Below, one piece after another: positions 1 through 8,787 of a DNA stretch of 28,356 nucleotides (position 1 is its first letter; each line of letters starts with the position of its first letter). The notes under the pieces are model-generated. The model saw nothing but the letters and a program-made list of their open reading frames with translations. It was not told where the DNA came from and did not search any database. Source of the DNA: CAYNST01 sp964399955. GTDB taxonomy: Bacteria; Pseudomonadota; Gammaproteobacteria; Pseudomonadales; Cellvibrionaceae. Both the position numbers and the translations under genes were made by a program. The stretch is taken from assembly GCA_964399955.1 (NCBI GenBank), contig CAYNST010000037.1, forward strand, positions 1-28,356, read 5' to 3'.

Positions 1-7
1 GCTCTGC

Positions 8-70
8 TAGGGTCTGTTGACGTTTCCTCATCACCACTGCTGGAGGCCATTTTTTTGTCAACAGCCCCTA
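8..70. repeat. 63-bp inverted-repeat element (MITE-like), left copy
   Basis: The ends are 14-bp imperfect inverted repeats: TAGGGTCTGTTGAC at 8-21 and GTCAACAGCCCCTA at 57-70, one mismatch. The first 52 bp (8-59) recur identically at 28302-28353. TA at each outer edge fits a TA target duplication, as made by IS630/Tc1-like and some IS5-like elements. It is too short to code for a transposase, so a MITE or IS remnant is inferred. The interior holds a seven-T run at 50-56. Confidence 0.7.
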
Positions 71-71
71 A

Positions 72-100
72 TCTGGACGCAAACCGACCAGTCACGCAAT
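72..100. promoter_or_regulatory. Possible operator-like sequence upstream of the RimK-family gene
   Basis: This 29-nt stretch matches 11840-11868 at 21 of 29 ungapped positions, including GGACGCAA and GTCACG. It ends about 20 nt before a TATAAT hexamer, where a transcription factor could act. It might be a binding site for a shared regulator. Similarity at this level can arise by chance between intergenic regions, so the call is weak. Confidence 0.2.
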
Positions 101-120
101 ACGCTGAATACTTACAGAAA

Positions 121-126
121 TATAAT
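121..126 (+). promoter_or_regulatory. Candidate -10 box for the RimK-family gene
   Basis: A perfect TATAAT hexamer lies about 80 nt upstream of the ATG at 208. No convincing -35 hexamer lies 16-18 nt further upstream, so the promoter, if real, may need an activator. Confidence 0.4.
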
Positions 127-207
127 GCAACAGGTTATTGATTAACGGTGGGATTTTGCCACACTTGCACCTCCTTTGCCCAACGCTCTGTCTCCGAGCC
201 AAAAACT

Positions 208-1653
208 ATGACACAACTCAAAATACTAATAGAGAACGCCTCCGATTGGGCCGCCTTCTACCCCTCCGAAGACGTCATTCTGGCGCAGGACTACCTCGCC
301 CAGCCCGTCAGCAAGGAGCGCTACAAGGTCATCAACCTCTGTCGCCAGTACTCCTACCAAAGTACCGGCTATTACTGCTCGCTGCTGGCTGAAGCCCGCG
401 GCCATCAGGTGATTCCGGCGGTAAAGCACCTACAGGATCTGTCCCGGCGTATCTGGCTGGGCGTCATCAACGTGGACGCCCAGAAGCAGCTCACGGCTGT
501 GGCAGGCGATGTTAAAGAATTCCAGTTGTGGATCTACTTCGGCATGACCCAGGTGACCGGGCTTGGTGAGCTGGCCCGCCAAATCTTTGAGCAGATCCCG
601 GTGCCCATTCTCAAGGTGACCTTTCAGTTGAAGGACACCTGGCGGCTGGCCAGTCTGGAAGCCGGTGCATTGAGCATGCTGGATGAGCAGCGGCAGACAG
701 ATTTTGCCGAAGCGCTGGATAAGTACAGTCGTCTGATCTGGCGCAAGGCCAAAACGCCCAAGAACTACCGCTACGACCTGGCCATTCTGGTAGACCCAAA
801 CGAGCAGTTCCCGCCCAGCAACAGTGTTGCCATTGACCGGTTTGTAAAGGCCGCGAAACGGCAGGGTATGTTGCCAGAGCTGATTACCCGCAAGGATATT
901 GGCAAGCTGTCGGAGTTTGACGCCCTGTTCATTCGCACCACCACCTCGGTCAACCACTACACCTACAAGTTTGCCCGCCTGGCGCAGGCGGAGGGGCTGG
1001 TGGTGATGGACGACCCGGACTCCATCCTGCGCTGCACCAACAAGATCTACCTGGCGCAGTTGCTGGAGACCCACAATCTGCCCACACCCAAAACGCGCAT
1101 CCTCACGCGCCAGGATCTCACCAGGATAGACGCTCTGATTGAAGAGCTGGGGCTGCCGGTGGTGCTGAAGATTCCGGACGGGTCCTTCTCTGTGGGCGTA
1201 AAAAAAGCCAAGTCCAAGGAGGAGCTGGCCACAGAAATGAAGGCCATGTTCAAAAACAGCGCGCTGCTGCTGGCCCAGGCCTATGTGTATACCGAATTCG
1301 ACTGGCGCATCGGTGTGCTCAACAACCAGGCGCTTTACGCCTGCCGCTACTATATGGCCAAGGACCATTGGCAGATTTACAACCATACCGGCGGCACCAC
1401 CAAAACCGGTGGTTTTGACGCGCTGCCCACCTTTGAGGTACCAAAACCGGTGCTCAAAGCGGCGGTCAACGCCACCAAACACGTAGGTGATGGCTTCTAC
1501 GGCGTGGATCTGAAGCAGACCAAGGACGGGGTTTATATCATCGAGGTGAACGACAACCCCTCGATTGAGTCTGCTGTGGAAGACAAGGTGCTGGAGCACG
1601 AGCTCTACGACATCATCATGGGCGAGTTTCGCAAGCGTCTGGACAAGCAATGA
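208..1653 (+). CDS. RimK-family ATP-grasp ligase with RimK-like N-terminal domain
   Basis: 481-residue protein. The C-terminal half is an ATP-grasp fold of the RimK/glutathione-synthetase type, which joins a carboxylate to an amine through an acyl-phosphate using ATP and Mg. Visible marks are the RCTNKIYLAQLLE segment that opens the ATP-grasp region, the basic VLKIPDGSFSVGV strand-loop, and the metal-binding EVNDNPS motif near residue 446. The N-terminal ~150 residues match the extra domain found in longer RimK-like proteins rather than ribosomal-S6 RimK (~300 residues). The ATG at 208 is preferred because the upstream in-frame GTG at 148 adds 20 residues that do not look conserved; its ribosome-binding site is weak. 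It stands alone on this strand and converges on hrpB. The substrate cannot be read from sequence; a peptide or amino-acid ligase activity is inferred. Confidence 0.85.
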   Translation: MTQLKILIENASDWAAFYPSEDVILAQDYLAQPVSKERYKVINLCRQYSYQSTGYYCSLLAEARGHQVIPAVKHLQDLSRRIWLGVINVDAQKQLTAVAGDVKEFQLWIYFGMTQVTGLGELARQIFEQIPVPILKVTFQLKDTWRLASLEAGALSMLDEQRQTDFAEALDKYSRLIWRKAKTPKNYRYDLAILVDPNEQFPPSNSVAIDRFVKAAKRQGMLPELITRKDIGKLSEFDALFIRTTTSVNHYTYKFARLAQAEGLVVMDDPDSILRCTNKIYLAQLLETHNLPTPKTRILTRQDLTRIDALIEELGLPVVLKIPDGSFSVGVKKAKSKEELATEMKAMFKNSALLLAQAYVYTEFDWRIGVLNNQALYACRYYMAKDHWQIYNHTGGTTKTGGFDALPTFEVPKPVLKAAVNATKHVGDGFYGVDLKQTKDGVYIIEVNDNPSIESAVEDKVLEHELYDIIMGEFRKRLDKQ

Positions 1654-1655
1654 CG

Positions 1656-1673
1656 GGCCGGCAGTTGCCGGCC
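1656..1673. terminator. GC-rich hairpin between convergent genes
   Basis: Perfect inverted repeat GGCCGGCA/TGCCGGCC with a 2-nt centre, 2 bp after the stop of the RimK-family gene and before the end of hrpB. No T-run follows on either strand, so it may be a weak or factor-assisted bidirectional terminator. Confidence 0.4.
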
Positions 1674-1702
1674 ACCACGGCGCAGACCCGACACCGCCGG
1701 GC

Positions 1703-4264
1703 TTAGCTGCGACGGGCCTCGGGCGGAGTGCCTGTGCGCTGCAGCTGCTTTTTGGTCATGCGTGTCGGGGTGGCGCGCAGTGGATCGTCGGGCCAGGGGT
1801 GGCGAGGATAACGGCCTTTCATTTCCTTTTTCACCTGCGCGTAACCGTGTTGCCAAAAGTGTGCCAGATCCTGGGTTATCTGCAGGGGCTGGCCGCCGGG
1901 CGACAGCAGGTGGATGAGCACGGCGACCTTGCCGCGCGCAATTTTTGGCGTCTCCTGCTGGCCAAACATTTCTTGCAGCTTGACCGCCATGACCGGTGGT
2001 GACTGACAGTAGTCCAGGCTCACAGGGGAGCCGGACGGCGCCTCAAGGCGCGCGGGTGCCCATTCGTTGAGCTTTTGCTGCAGCGGCCAGGACAACAGAT
2101 GCTCCAGCAGCGGCTTGAGCCTTATTTTCTGCAGGTCTGCCAGGTTCTGGACCTCGGTCAGCGCCGGCGTCAGCCAGTCGGGCAGGCGGGCAAGCAGTGC
2201 CTGGTCGCTCAGATCCGGCCAGTCGTGGCCATCCAGGCCGCAGCCTTCGGTGCGGGCCAACAGGTCCACCCGCGCACGCCACTGCAGATCGTCATCGCGC
2301 CAACCCAGGCAGGCCAGCCCGGCCTTTTGCACATAGGCGGTCACCGCGCTCTGACGGCGGGCAGGTTCAAGCTTGCCAAGCGGCTCGCTTTTCAGTAACA
2401 GCTCGCCGTAGTAGACGCGCCGCTCAGCGACAAAGCGCGCCTTGCCCTCATCCCAAACGGCGGTTTCCTGTTCAACCAATTGCTCATGGAAGTGGCTGGT
2501 GAACAGCGCCGGATCAAAGGCGCAGGCGGCAAAGATTTGATCTTCATTTTGCTCACTGCTGCCGCCCAGGTCCGCTACCGCCAGCCAGGGCTTTGTGCCC
2601 AGGGCATCTCCCTGATGCAGTCGTGCCGCCCGGCCCTGACTCAACCGGTAGAGCCCCATAATGCCACCCCTTTGCACCGCCAGCCGATCGGGGTAGGCGA
2701 GCGCCACCAGGTAGCCCGCCCTCTGTTGCTCAGGCACTTGGCCCTCGGCGACGCCCGGTTTTGGCAACAGTTGCATAAAGCTGTCTGCCTGGCGCACCAC
2801 TCGCTCGGTCCACGGGTCCCGCGTTTGCCGGCCCGCCCGCAAACCGACCAGCAAGGGTTCCAGGTCGGCTCCACCAGAGCGGGGGCGATTGGGTTCTGCC
2901 AGCAGGCTTGCCAGCAGGCAGGCGTCGCGCGCCAGGCCCCTGCGGCCGCCCGCCAGCATCATATGCGCCAGGCGCGGATGGGCCGGGAATTCGGCCATGG
3001 CTTGGCCATGGCTGCTCAAGCGCGGGCTTTGTGGCCTGCCGGTAATGGCGCCCAGTTCTCGCAAAAGACCCAGTGCCTGCTGGTAGGCGGCTGCAGGGGG
3101 TGGCGTCAGCCACTGCAGTTCGGCCGGCTGGTTGACACCAAACGCCAGCAGTTGCAGGGCAAGGGGCGCCAGATCGGCCTGCAGGATCTCCGGCTGGGCA
3201 AAGGCTTCCAGTTGCAGTGACTCCTGCCAAAGACGATAACAGTGCCCGGCCGCCAGCCGGCCGGCCCGACCGGCACGTTGCGCAGCGGACGCCTGGGAGA
3301 TGCGCTGGGTGGACAGACGCGTCATGCCGTTGCGCACGGCAAAGATTGGTGCCCGTCGGTAACCGCTGTCTATGACCACGCTGATGCCCTCAATGGTAAG
3401 GCTGGTCTCGGCAATGTCCGTGGCCAGCACTACCTTGCGAGTGGGCACGCCTGCAGCCGGCAGCGGTGCCATGGCCCGCTGTTGCTCCTGCAGTGACAAG
3501 CTGCCGTACAGTGGCGCAAGCGCCACCGACGCTGGCAAATCCGCCTCCAGTTGACGGCGTAAAGCGTTAATTTCTTTTTGGCCCGGCAGGAAGACCAGCA
3601 GGCTGCCTTCATGCTCGTCCAGCGCGCGCAGCACCTGCCTGCGGGTATGGTTGAGCCAGTCGGCAGGGGTGGTGGGCGGGCGGTAGGATATGCTCACCGG
3701 GAACTGCCGGCCTACACTTTCCACCACCGGCGCATCGGCCAGAAAGGCACGGATCCGCTCCAGCTCCAAAGTGGCGGACATGGCCAGAATCTTCAACGGG
3801 TCGGCGGCATCGCGAAGCAGCGTGCGCCCCTGGTGTACCAGTGCCAGCCCTAAATCGGTGTCCAGACTGCGCTCGTGAAGCTCGTCAAAGATCACCAGGC
3901 TGACACCTGCCAGCGACGGGTCTGCCAGGAGCATTCGCTGCAGCACGCCGCCGGTGATGACTTCAATTTTGGTGTCGGGGCCGGCCTTGGTTTCCTGGCG
4001 TATGCGCAAGCCCACGGTTTGCCCCAGGCGCTCGCCCAACTGGCTGGCCATGCGTGAGGCCACGGCTTTGGCGGCCATGCGGCGGGGTTCCAGCAGCAGA
4101 ATTTTGCCGGTGAACACTTGGGCTTTCAGCAGCGCCAGAGGAACGCGGGTGGTCTTGCCGGCTCCGGGTGGGGCGGCCAGAATAAGACTGTCGGAGGCGG
4201 TCAGGCCGGCGATGATGTCGGGCAGGACAAGGTCGACCGGCAAAGCTGAAGTGTTGGAAGGCAC
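1703..4264 (-). CDS. hrpB: ATP-dependent helicase HrpB (DEAH/RHA type)
   Basis: About 853 residues, the usual HrpB size. Superfamily 2 helicase motifs appear in order: Walker A APPGAGKTT near residue 30-38, LLEPRRMAA (Ia), DELH Walker B near 127, SATLE (III), then TDIAETSLTIEG and QRAGRAGR (V and VI) of the second RecA-like lobe. The C-terminus has the HrpB signature MKLQEMFGQQETP followed by LLSPGGQPLQITQDLAHFW and the MKGRYPRHPWPDDP block. The family is a putative RNA helicase whose cellular role is poorly defined. The start is uncertain. I chose GTG at 4264, 10 bp after the upstream stop, because it leaves a short leader before LPVDLVLPD, as in E. coli HrpB. An ATG at 4336 would overlap the upstream gene by 62 bp and add 24 residues. 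It is probably co-transcribed with the TolB-like gene. Confidence 0.93.
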   Translation of the reverse strand: MPSNTSALPVDLVLPDIIAGLTASDSLILAAPPGAGKTTRVPLALLKAQVFTGKILLLEPRRMAAKAVASRMASQLGERLGQTVGLRIRQETKAGPDTKIEVITGGVLQRMLLADPSLAGVSLVIFDELHERSLDTDLGLALVHQGRTLLRDAADPLKILAMSATLELERIRAFLADAPVVESVGRQFPVSISYRPPTTPADWLNHTRRQVLRALDEHEGSLLVFLPGQKEINALRRQLEADLPASVALAPLYGSLSLQEQQRAMAPLPAAGVPTRKVVLATDIAETSLTIEGISVVIDSGYRRAPIFAVRNGMTRLSTQRISQASAAQRAGRAGRLAAGHCYRLWQESLQLEAFAQPEILQADLAPLALQLLAFGVNQPAELQWLTPPPAAAYQQALGLLRELGAITGRPQSPRLSSHGQAMAEFPAHPRLAHMMLAGGRRGLARDACLLASLLAEPNRPRSGGADLEPLLVGLRAGRQTRDPWTERVVRQADSFMQLLPKPGVAEGQVPEQQRAGYLVALAYPDRLAVQRGGIMGLYRLSQGRAARLHQGDALGTKPWLAVADLGGSSEQNEDQIFAACAFDPALFTSHFHEQLVEQETAVWDEGKARFVAERRVYYGELLLKSEPLGKLEPARRQSAVTAYVQKAGLACLGWRDDDLQWRARVDLLARTEGCGLDGHDWPDLSDQALLARLPDWLTPALTEVQNLADLQKIRLKPLLEHLLSWPLQQKLNEWAPARLEAPSGSPVSLDYCQSPPVMAVKLQEMFGQQETPKIARGKVAVLIHLLSPGGQPLQITQDLAHFWQHGYAQVKKEMKGRYPRHPWPDDPLRATPTRMTKKQLQRTGTPPEARRS

Positions 4265-4274
4265 CAGGTTTTGG

Positions 4275-5138
4275 TCAGAGTGGGCAATAGGAAACAAAAG
4301 CCAGCCGGCGGCTGTCCGGTGCCCAGGAGGGTACATTGATACTGCCCTGGCCGCCCAAAAATACCTCGGTCAGCGGGTTGATCCCGCCGGACATCAAATC
4401 CATGAGCATCAGTTGCACATCCTGGCCAAAGGGGTGCTTCTGCACCTGGTCCTGCAGGTAGCGCAAAAACACCAGGTAACGGCCGTCGGGCGAGGGGTGG
4501 GGAAACCAGTCGGAGTGGGGCGCATGGGTCAGTTGCAGCGGATTGGCACCGTCGGCGTCCATGCGCCAGATCTGCATGGTGCCGGAGCGGAACGAGTTGT
4601 AATAGATGTAGCGCCCGTCGTGGGAATAATCCGGCCCGTCATCCAGACCCGGCCCCTGCGTCAGTTGTTTTTCTTCACCGCCTTCAACGCTGATGGCGTA
4701 GATCTTGAAATCTGCATGCGCAGGCCGGCCGGCAACATAGGCCAGAGTCTGGCCGTCCGGGGACCAGCCGTGCCAGTAGGAGGGGCTGGCGGAGGTCACG
4801 CGTTTTGGCTCACCGCCCTCTATTGCCAGCGTGTAGATCACCGACTCGCCACCCGAGGCCTCATCGTGATGGCTGATCACCAGCTGGCGCCCGTCGGGCG
4901 ATACGCCGTGATCGTTGTTGTTACGGGTGGCAAAACCGGTGTCAACCTGGCTAAGGTTGCGGCCGTCCGTGGTCAGCCTGTACAGCAGGCCCTTGCGGTT
5001 GAAAATGAAGAAGCGGTCGTCGGGGGTCCAATTGGGCGCTTCAAATATTCCCGGTGCGCGGTAGAGCATTTCCCGCGCGCCAGTGTGAACGTCAATGACC
5101 TCAAGCTGGCTTTCAAAACCTTCGTCGGCTGCGTTCAT
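4275..5138 (-). CDS. TolB-like beta-propeller protein
   Basis: 287-residue protein made of repeated WD40-like/PD40 propeller blades. Visible repeats are WTPDDRFFIF, VSPDGRQLVIS, WSPDGQTLAYV, YSHDGRYIYYN, PSPDGRYLVFL and WAPDSRRLAFV, about six blades spanning the whole protein. Unlike periplasmic TolB it has no signal peptide or N-terminal domain, so a cytoplasmic location is likely. It has no transporter role that I can support; TolB-type propellers usually bind proteins or ligands, and some bear enzyme activity. ATG at 5138 is chosen because AGG sits just upstream; an in-frame GTG at 5150 is the alternative. Its stop lies 10 bp before the proposed hrpB start, which suggests a two-gene operon. 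Function unknown. Confidence 0.8.
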   Translation of the reverse strand: MNAADEGFESQLEVIDVHTGAREMLYRAPGIFEAPNWTPDDRFFIFNRKGLLYRLTTDGRNLSQVDTGFATRNNNDHGVSPDGRQLVISHHDEASGGESVIYTLAIEGGEPKRVTSASPSYWHGWSPDGQTLAYVAGRPAHADFKIYAISVEGGEEKQLTQGPGLDDGPDYSHDGRYIYYNSFRSGTMQIWRMDADGANPLQLTHAPHSDWFPHPSPDGRYLVFLRYLQDQVQKHPFGQDVQLMLMDLMSGGINPLTEVFLGGQGSINVPSWAPDSRRLAFVSYCPL

Positions 5139-5228
5139 AGGACCTGCCACCCTGGCTGTTGATAGTTGCCCGCAGTTTAGGCCCGCCCAATGGGGCCGTC
5201 AACCGCGGCCGGGCAGCAGTCAGGCCGG

Positions 5229-6188
5229 TTAGAGCGCTGCAGCTTCAGCGCGGGGCTGCTGTTCATCGCTGGGGTCCTCTGAGGCGCCGCTGGCGCCGCC
5301 AAATGCCTCGGTGAGCGAGGTGATGAATTTGGACAGCTCCAGCGTCATGGCAACAAAGTCTTGGTCAAACGCTTCAGCGGCGTTTTCCGGGTCGCGCTCG
5401 TTGGCCTTATCGAGAATCTCCTGGGCAAACTTGAGGCGTTTGACGCTGAACTCGTGGTCCAGCAGAAACTGAATGTTCTCCTGCCACTCCAGCGCCATTT
5501 TGCGCACCACCATGCCGGTTTCTATGTGGTTGGTGATCTCGGCAGTGGTCAGGTCGTGTTTTTTGCAGCGCACCACGCGGCCTTCCTCCTTGGGGGCTTC
5601 CAGCTCACACTCGTCGCCCAGGCTGAAGCCCGGCGCCAGCTCGTTGCTGAGCAGCCACTCGGTCAGCACCCGCCCGGCCGGCTGGCGCGGCACCAGGGGA
5701 ATGGCGGGCAGGCTGCCAAGCGCATCGCGCAGGGCGGTGAGCATGTCCTCGGCACGCTTGGCAGAGCTGGAATCCACCACAATCAGGTTTTCTTTCACCG
5801 CAATGTAGGCAAAATGCAACTGGGATTTCACCAGTGCGCGGGGCAACAGGTCAAAGAGGATCTCGTCTTTGAGATTTTGCCGCTCGGTGCGCCCTACGCT
5901 GCGGCCCTCGCGGCTGCTGATCTCCGCTACGCGCTCTTGCAGGTGTTCATTGATCACCGCCGCAGGCAGCAGCCGCTCCTGGCGTTTGAGACAAATAGCT
6001 ATGTAGTTGCCCACCGCATGCACAAACAGTTGCGAGCCTGCGCCCAGTGGTGGCGCCCAGCCCAGGCGTTGGGTGTCTTGGCCGGCACAGGGCTGAAAGG
6101 CGAACTGCTGCAGGCGCTCATCCAACTGCTGGGCGGTCAGCGTGAAGGGTTGGGTCAACTGGTAGATGCGTAGGTTTTTGAACCACAT
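5229..6188 (-). CDS. rdgC: Recombination-associated protein RdgC
   Basis: 319 residues, slightly longer than the usual ~303, with an acidic Glu/Ala-rich tail. The N-terminus MWFKNLRIYQL, the internal QNLKDEILFDLLPRA block and the KRLKFAQEILDKA segment are typical of RdgC. The family forms a ring-shaped dimer that binds duplex DNA without sequence specificity and inhibits RecA filament activity; it acts on the nucleoid. The start is supported by GAGGGG 5-6 nt upstream of the ATG. A promoter candidate (TTGACT, 18 nt, CTTAAT) lies just upstream at 6211-6240. It is a single gene 78 bp from the start region of the TolB-like gene, with only a weak GC hairpin between, so read-through into that pair is possible. 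Confidence 0.95.
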   Translation of the reverse strand: MWFKNLRIYQLTQPFTLTAQQLDERLQQFAFQPCAGQDTQRLGWAPPLGAGSQLFVHAVGNYIAICLKRQERLLPAAVINEHLQERVAEISSREGRSVGRTERQNLKDEILFDLLPRALVKSQLHFAYIAVKENLIVVDSSSAKRAEDMLTALRDALGSLPAIPLVPRQPAGRVLTEWLLSNELAPGFSLGDECELEAPKEEGRVVRCKKHDLTTAEITNHIETGMVVRKMALEWQENIQFLLDHEFSVKRLKFAQEILDKANERDPENAAEAFDQDFVAMTLELSKFITSLTEAFGGASGASEDPSDEQQPRAEAAAL

Positions 6189-6510
6189 AACGGCCCCTCA
6201 AAAGGCGGGCATTAAGCCCTGTTTATTTTAATGCAGTCAAGTTTGCCACGGGGGCGGGTGACCTGCGCTCAAGCGCACAAGTATAGGCGAAGAGCCAGCG
6301 CTTGAAGCGGTGCCGGCAATCATTACAGAAAGAAGCTTGAACAAGCCACCGGCGCCGGGGTCTGAGAGCCCCTCTGCCGCTGGAATTTGCTCGGAAACAG
6401 CGAAATATCGGCAGTATTGTTGGCGTACCTAGGCGCAGACGCCGTTTATTTGCGACAATAGCCCATTTTTCGAACTCAGCGCGACACTACCGCGCCCAGG
6501 CGAGTCATCT
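6189..6510. other. Non-coding divergent intergenic region between rdgC and ygiQ
   Basis: 322 bp with no credible coding frame. It should hold the divergent promoters of rdgC (-) and the radical SAM gene (+). I recognise one promoter-like pair for rdgC. On the plus side a TTGCTC at 6387-6392 has no good -10 partner. No riboswitch or repeat is apparent. Confidence 0.6.
6211..6240 (-). promoter_or_regulatory. Candidate sigma-70 promoter of rdgC
   Basis: Read on the minus strand: TTGACT (-35, 6235-6240), 18-nt spacer, CTTAAT (-10, 6211-6216), followed by the GAGGGG ribosome-binding site and the ATG at 6188. The -35 matches 5/6 and the -10 matches 4/6 of consensus. Confidence 0.5.
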
Positions 6511-8652
6511 ATGTTGGTCCAGGCAAAGAATTTGTTTTCCCATCCCAAATACTGGGCGGAGTGTTTTGGCGCTGCGCCCTTTCTGCCCATGTCGCGGGAG
6601 GAGATGGACCAGTTGGGCTGGGACAGCTGCGACATCATCATCATCAGCGGCGACGCCTATGTGGATCACCCGAGCTTTGGCACAGCGGTAATTGGCCGGA
6701 TGCTGGAAAGCCAGGGCTTCCGGGTGGGCGTCATTGCGCAGCCGAACTGGCAGTCGGCGGACCCCTTCAAGATCCTGGGCAAACCCAATCTGTTTTTTGG
6801 CGTTTCCGCCGGCAACATGGACTCCATGATCAACCGCTACACGGCGGATCTGCGCCTGCGCTCCGACGACGCCTACACACCCAACAACGAGGGCGGCAAA
6901 CGCCCGGACCGGGCGGTGATTGTCTACAGTCAGCGCTGTCGCGAGGCCTACCCGGAGGTGCCCATTGTCATTGGCGGCATCGAAGCCAGCCTGCGCCGCA
7001 TTGCCCAGTACGACTACTGGAGTGATCAGGTGCGGCGCTCGGTATTGATCGATTCCGCCGCAGACATACTGCTGTACGGCAATGCCGAGCGGGCGGTGGT
7101 GGAGGTGGCTCTGGCCATCTCGCGCGGCAAAAAGGCCTCCGAGTTGTACCACATTCGCGGCACCGCCACGGTGCGCAAGAAGATGCCGGCCGGCTGGACT
7201 GAGATAGACTCCACCCGCATAGACTGGCCGTCCTCGGTGGACCCCATCCCCAACCCCTACGAATACAAGGATCCAGAGAGCCAGTCCTGCAAAACGGAGG
7301 CGGGCGGCGACACCGTGAAGGATCCAAATGCCGAGCAGCCGGTGCGCATACTGCCCATGCCGGTCCACCGGCAGTTTGAACTGGACCGCGATAAAACCTA
7401 TATTCGCCTGCCGTCCTTCGACAAGTTGCGCAACGACCGGGCGCTTTATTCACACACTTCGCGCATATTGCATTTGGAGTCCAACCCCCACAATGCGCGT
7501 GCCCTGGTGCAGAAGCACGGCAATCAGGAGGTGTGGATCAGTCCGCCGCCCATTCCGCTGGAAACCGACGAAATGGACGGGGTATTTGCACTGCCCTATG
7601 CGCGCGTGCCGCACCCGTCCTATGGCGACGCACCCATCCCCGCCTACGATATGATCAAGACCTCGGTCAATATCATGCGCGGCTGTTTTGGCGGTTGCAC
7701 CTTTTGCTCCATCACCGAGCACGAGGGCCGTATCATCCAGAGCCGCTCGGAGGACTCCATCCTCCATGAGATAGAAGAAATCCGCGACAAGGTGCCGGGC
7801 TTTACCGGCAGTATTTCCGACCTGGGCGGGCCGACCGCCAACATGTACCGCCTGAGCTGCAAGTCGCCGGCCATTCTGGCCAACTGCCGGCGCCTGTCCT
7901 GCGTCTATCCGAGCATCTGCAAGAACCTGATCACCGACCACAGCCACACCACCCAGCTTTACCGCAAGGCCCGCGCCATACCCGGTATCAAGCGCATTGC
8001 CATTGCCTCCGGCCTGCGCTACGACCTGGCCATTGAAGACCCGGAATACGTCAAGGAGCTGGTGACCCATCACGTGGGTGGTTACCTGAAAATTGCCCCC
8101 GAGCACACCGAGACCGGGCCGCTCAGCCAGATGATGAAGCCCGGCATGGGCGCCTACGACAAGTTCAAGGCCATGTTCGAGAAGTACTCCAAGGAGGCGG
8201 GCAAGAAGCAGTATTTGATCCCCTATTTCATTGCCGCCCACCCCGGCTGCGAAGACGAAGACATGATCAACCTGGCCTTCTGGGTCAAGCGCAACAATTA
8301 TCGCCTGGATCAGGTGCAAACTTTCTATCCGTCGCCCATGGCCATGGCGACGGCCATGTATTATTCCGGCAAAGATCCATTGCACAAGGTGACCTACAAA
8401 AGTCGCGCGGTGCACACGGCCAAGACCCTGCAGCAGCGGCGCTTCCAGAAGGCCTTGCTGCGCTTTCACGACCCGGCAACCTGGCCCATGCTGCGCGCCG
8501 AATTTCGACGCATGGGGCGCAATGAGCTGATCGGCGAGGGGCCGAACGCGCTGGTGCCAGACGACAAGCCCAAGCTGGGCCGGCCGGGCGCCAGGTTGCG
8601 CAACTCCAGAAACCCCGCCGCCTTGCAGCGAAAACTGCGCGGCAAGCGTTGA
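6511..8652 (+). CDS. ygiQ: YgiQ-family radical SAM protein
   Basis: 713 residues, close to E. coli YgiQ. The radical SAM cluster motif CFGGCTFC gives the three Fe4S4-ligating cysteines at about 392, 396 and 399, in the CX3CX2C spacing. The N-terminal ~380 residues carry the UPF0313 N-terminal domain (LPMSREEMDQLGWD, then VIGGIEASLRRIAQYDYW). The core continues through SDLGGPTANMYR and APEHTETGPLSQMMKPG, both characteristic of the family. The tail is basic. The reaction is not established; the fold predicts cleavage of S-adenosylmethionine to a 5'-deoxyadenosyl radical in the cytoplasm. ATG at 6511 follows an AGGCGAG-like ribosome-binding site. trhO lies 135 bp downstream on the same strand, separated by a strong hairpin. 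Confidence 0.93.
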   Translation: MLVQAKNLFSHPKYWAECFGAAPFLPMSREEMDQLGWDSCDIIIISGDAYVDHPSFGTAVIGRMLESQGFRVGVIAQPNWQSADPFKILGKPNLFFGVSAGNMDSMINRYTADLRLRSDDAYTPNNEGGKRPDRAVIVYSQRCREAYPEVPIVIGGIEASLRRIAQYDYWSDQVRRSVLIDSAADILLYGNAERAVVEVALAISRGKKASELYHIRGTATVRKKMPAGWTEIDSTRIDWPSSVDPIPNPYEYKDPESQSCKTEAGGDTVKDPNAEQPVRILPMPVHRQFELDRDKTYIRLPSFDKLRNDRALYSHTSRILHLESNPHNARALVQKHGNQEVWISPPPIPLETDEMDGVFALPYARVPHPSYGDAPIPAYDMIKTSVNIMRGCFGGCTFCSITEHEGRIIQSRSEDSILHEIEEIRDKVPGFTGSISDLGGPTANMYRLSCKSPAILANCRRLSCVYPSICKNLITDHSHTTQLYRKARAIPGIKRIAIASGLRYDLAIEDPEYVKELVTHHVGGYLKIAPEHTETGPLSQMMKPGMGAYDKFKAMFEKYSKEAGKKQYLIPYFIAAHPGCEDEDMINLAFWVKRNNYRLDQVQTFYPSPMAMATAMYYSGKDPLHKVTYKSRAVHTAKTLQQRRFQKALLRFHDPATWPMLRAEFRRMGRNELIGEGPNALVPDDKPKLGRPGARLRNSRNPAALQRKLRGKR

Positions 8653-8662
8653 GATAGTCACT

Positions 8663-8706
8663 GCGCAACCCGCCGTGGCCGCCTTCTGCGGTTGGCGGGT
8701 TTGCGC
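8663..8706 (+). terminator. Long GC-rich hairpin after the radical SAM gene
   Basis: GCGCAACCCGCC at 8663-8674 pairs with GGCGGGTTTGCGC at 8694-8706, a 12-bp stem with one bulged T and a 19-nt loop, 10 bp past the stop. There is no T-run on the plus strand, so it may be a processing or attenuator structure rather than an intrinsic terminator. Confidence 0.45.
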
Positions 8707-8754
8707 CACTTCATAAAAAATTACGCGCAGGTGTGCAAAAAAGCAGCAGATGGG

Positions 8755-8760
8755 TACAAT
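8755..8760 (+). promoter_or_regulatory. Candidate -10 box of trhO
   Basis: TACAAT (5/6 of consensus) lies 27 nt before the trhO ATG. The hexamer 17 nt upstream, TGTGCA, is a poor -35. Confidence 0.35.
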
Positions 8761-8787
8761 GCGCAGCAGGTGGTCCAAGGTAGAACT

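Noticed and set aside
72..130. Cyclic di-GMP (GEMM-I) riboswitch, prompted by GTCACGCAA at 91-99
   Set aside because: The conserved GGCAAACC block, the tetraloop receptor and the second helix are absent.
5180..5197. Terminator after rdgC (GGCCC/GGGCC)
   Set aside because: Only a 5-bp stem with no T-run, too weak to list as a terminator.
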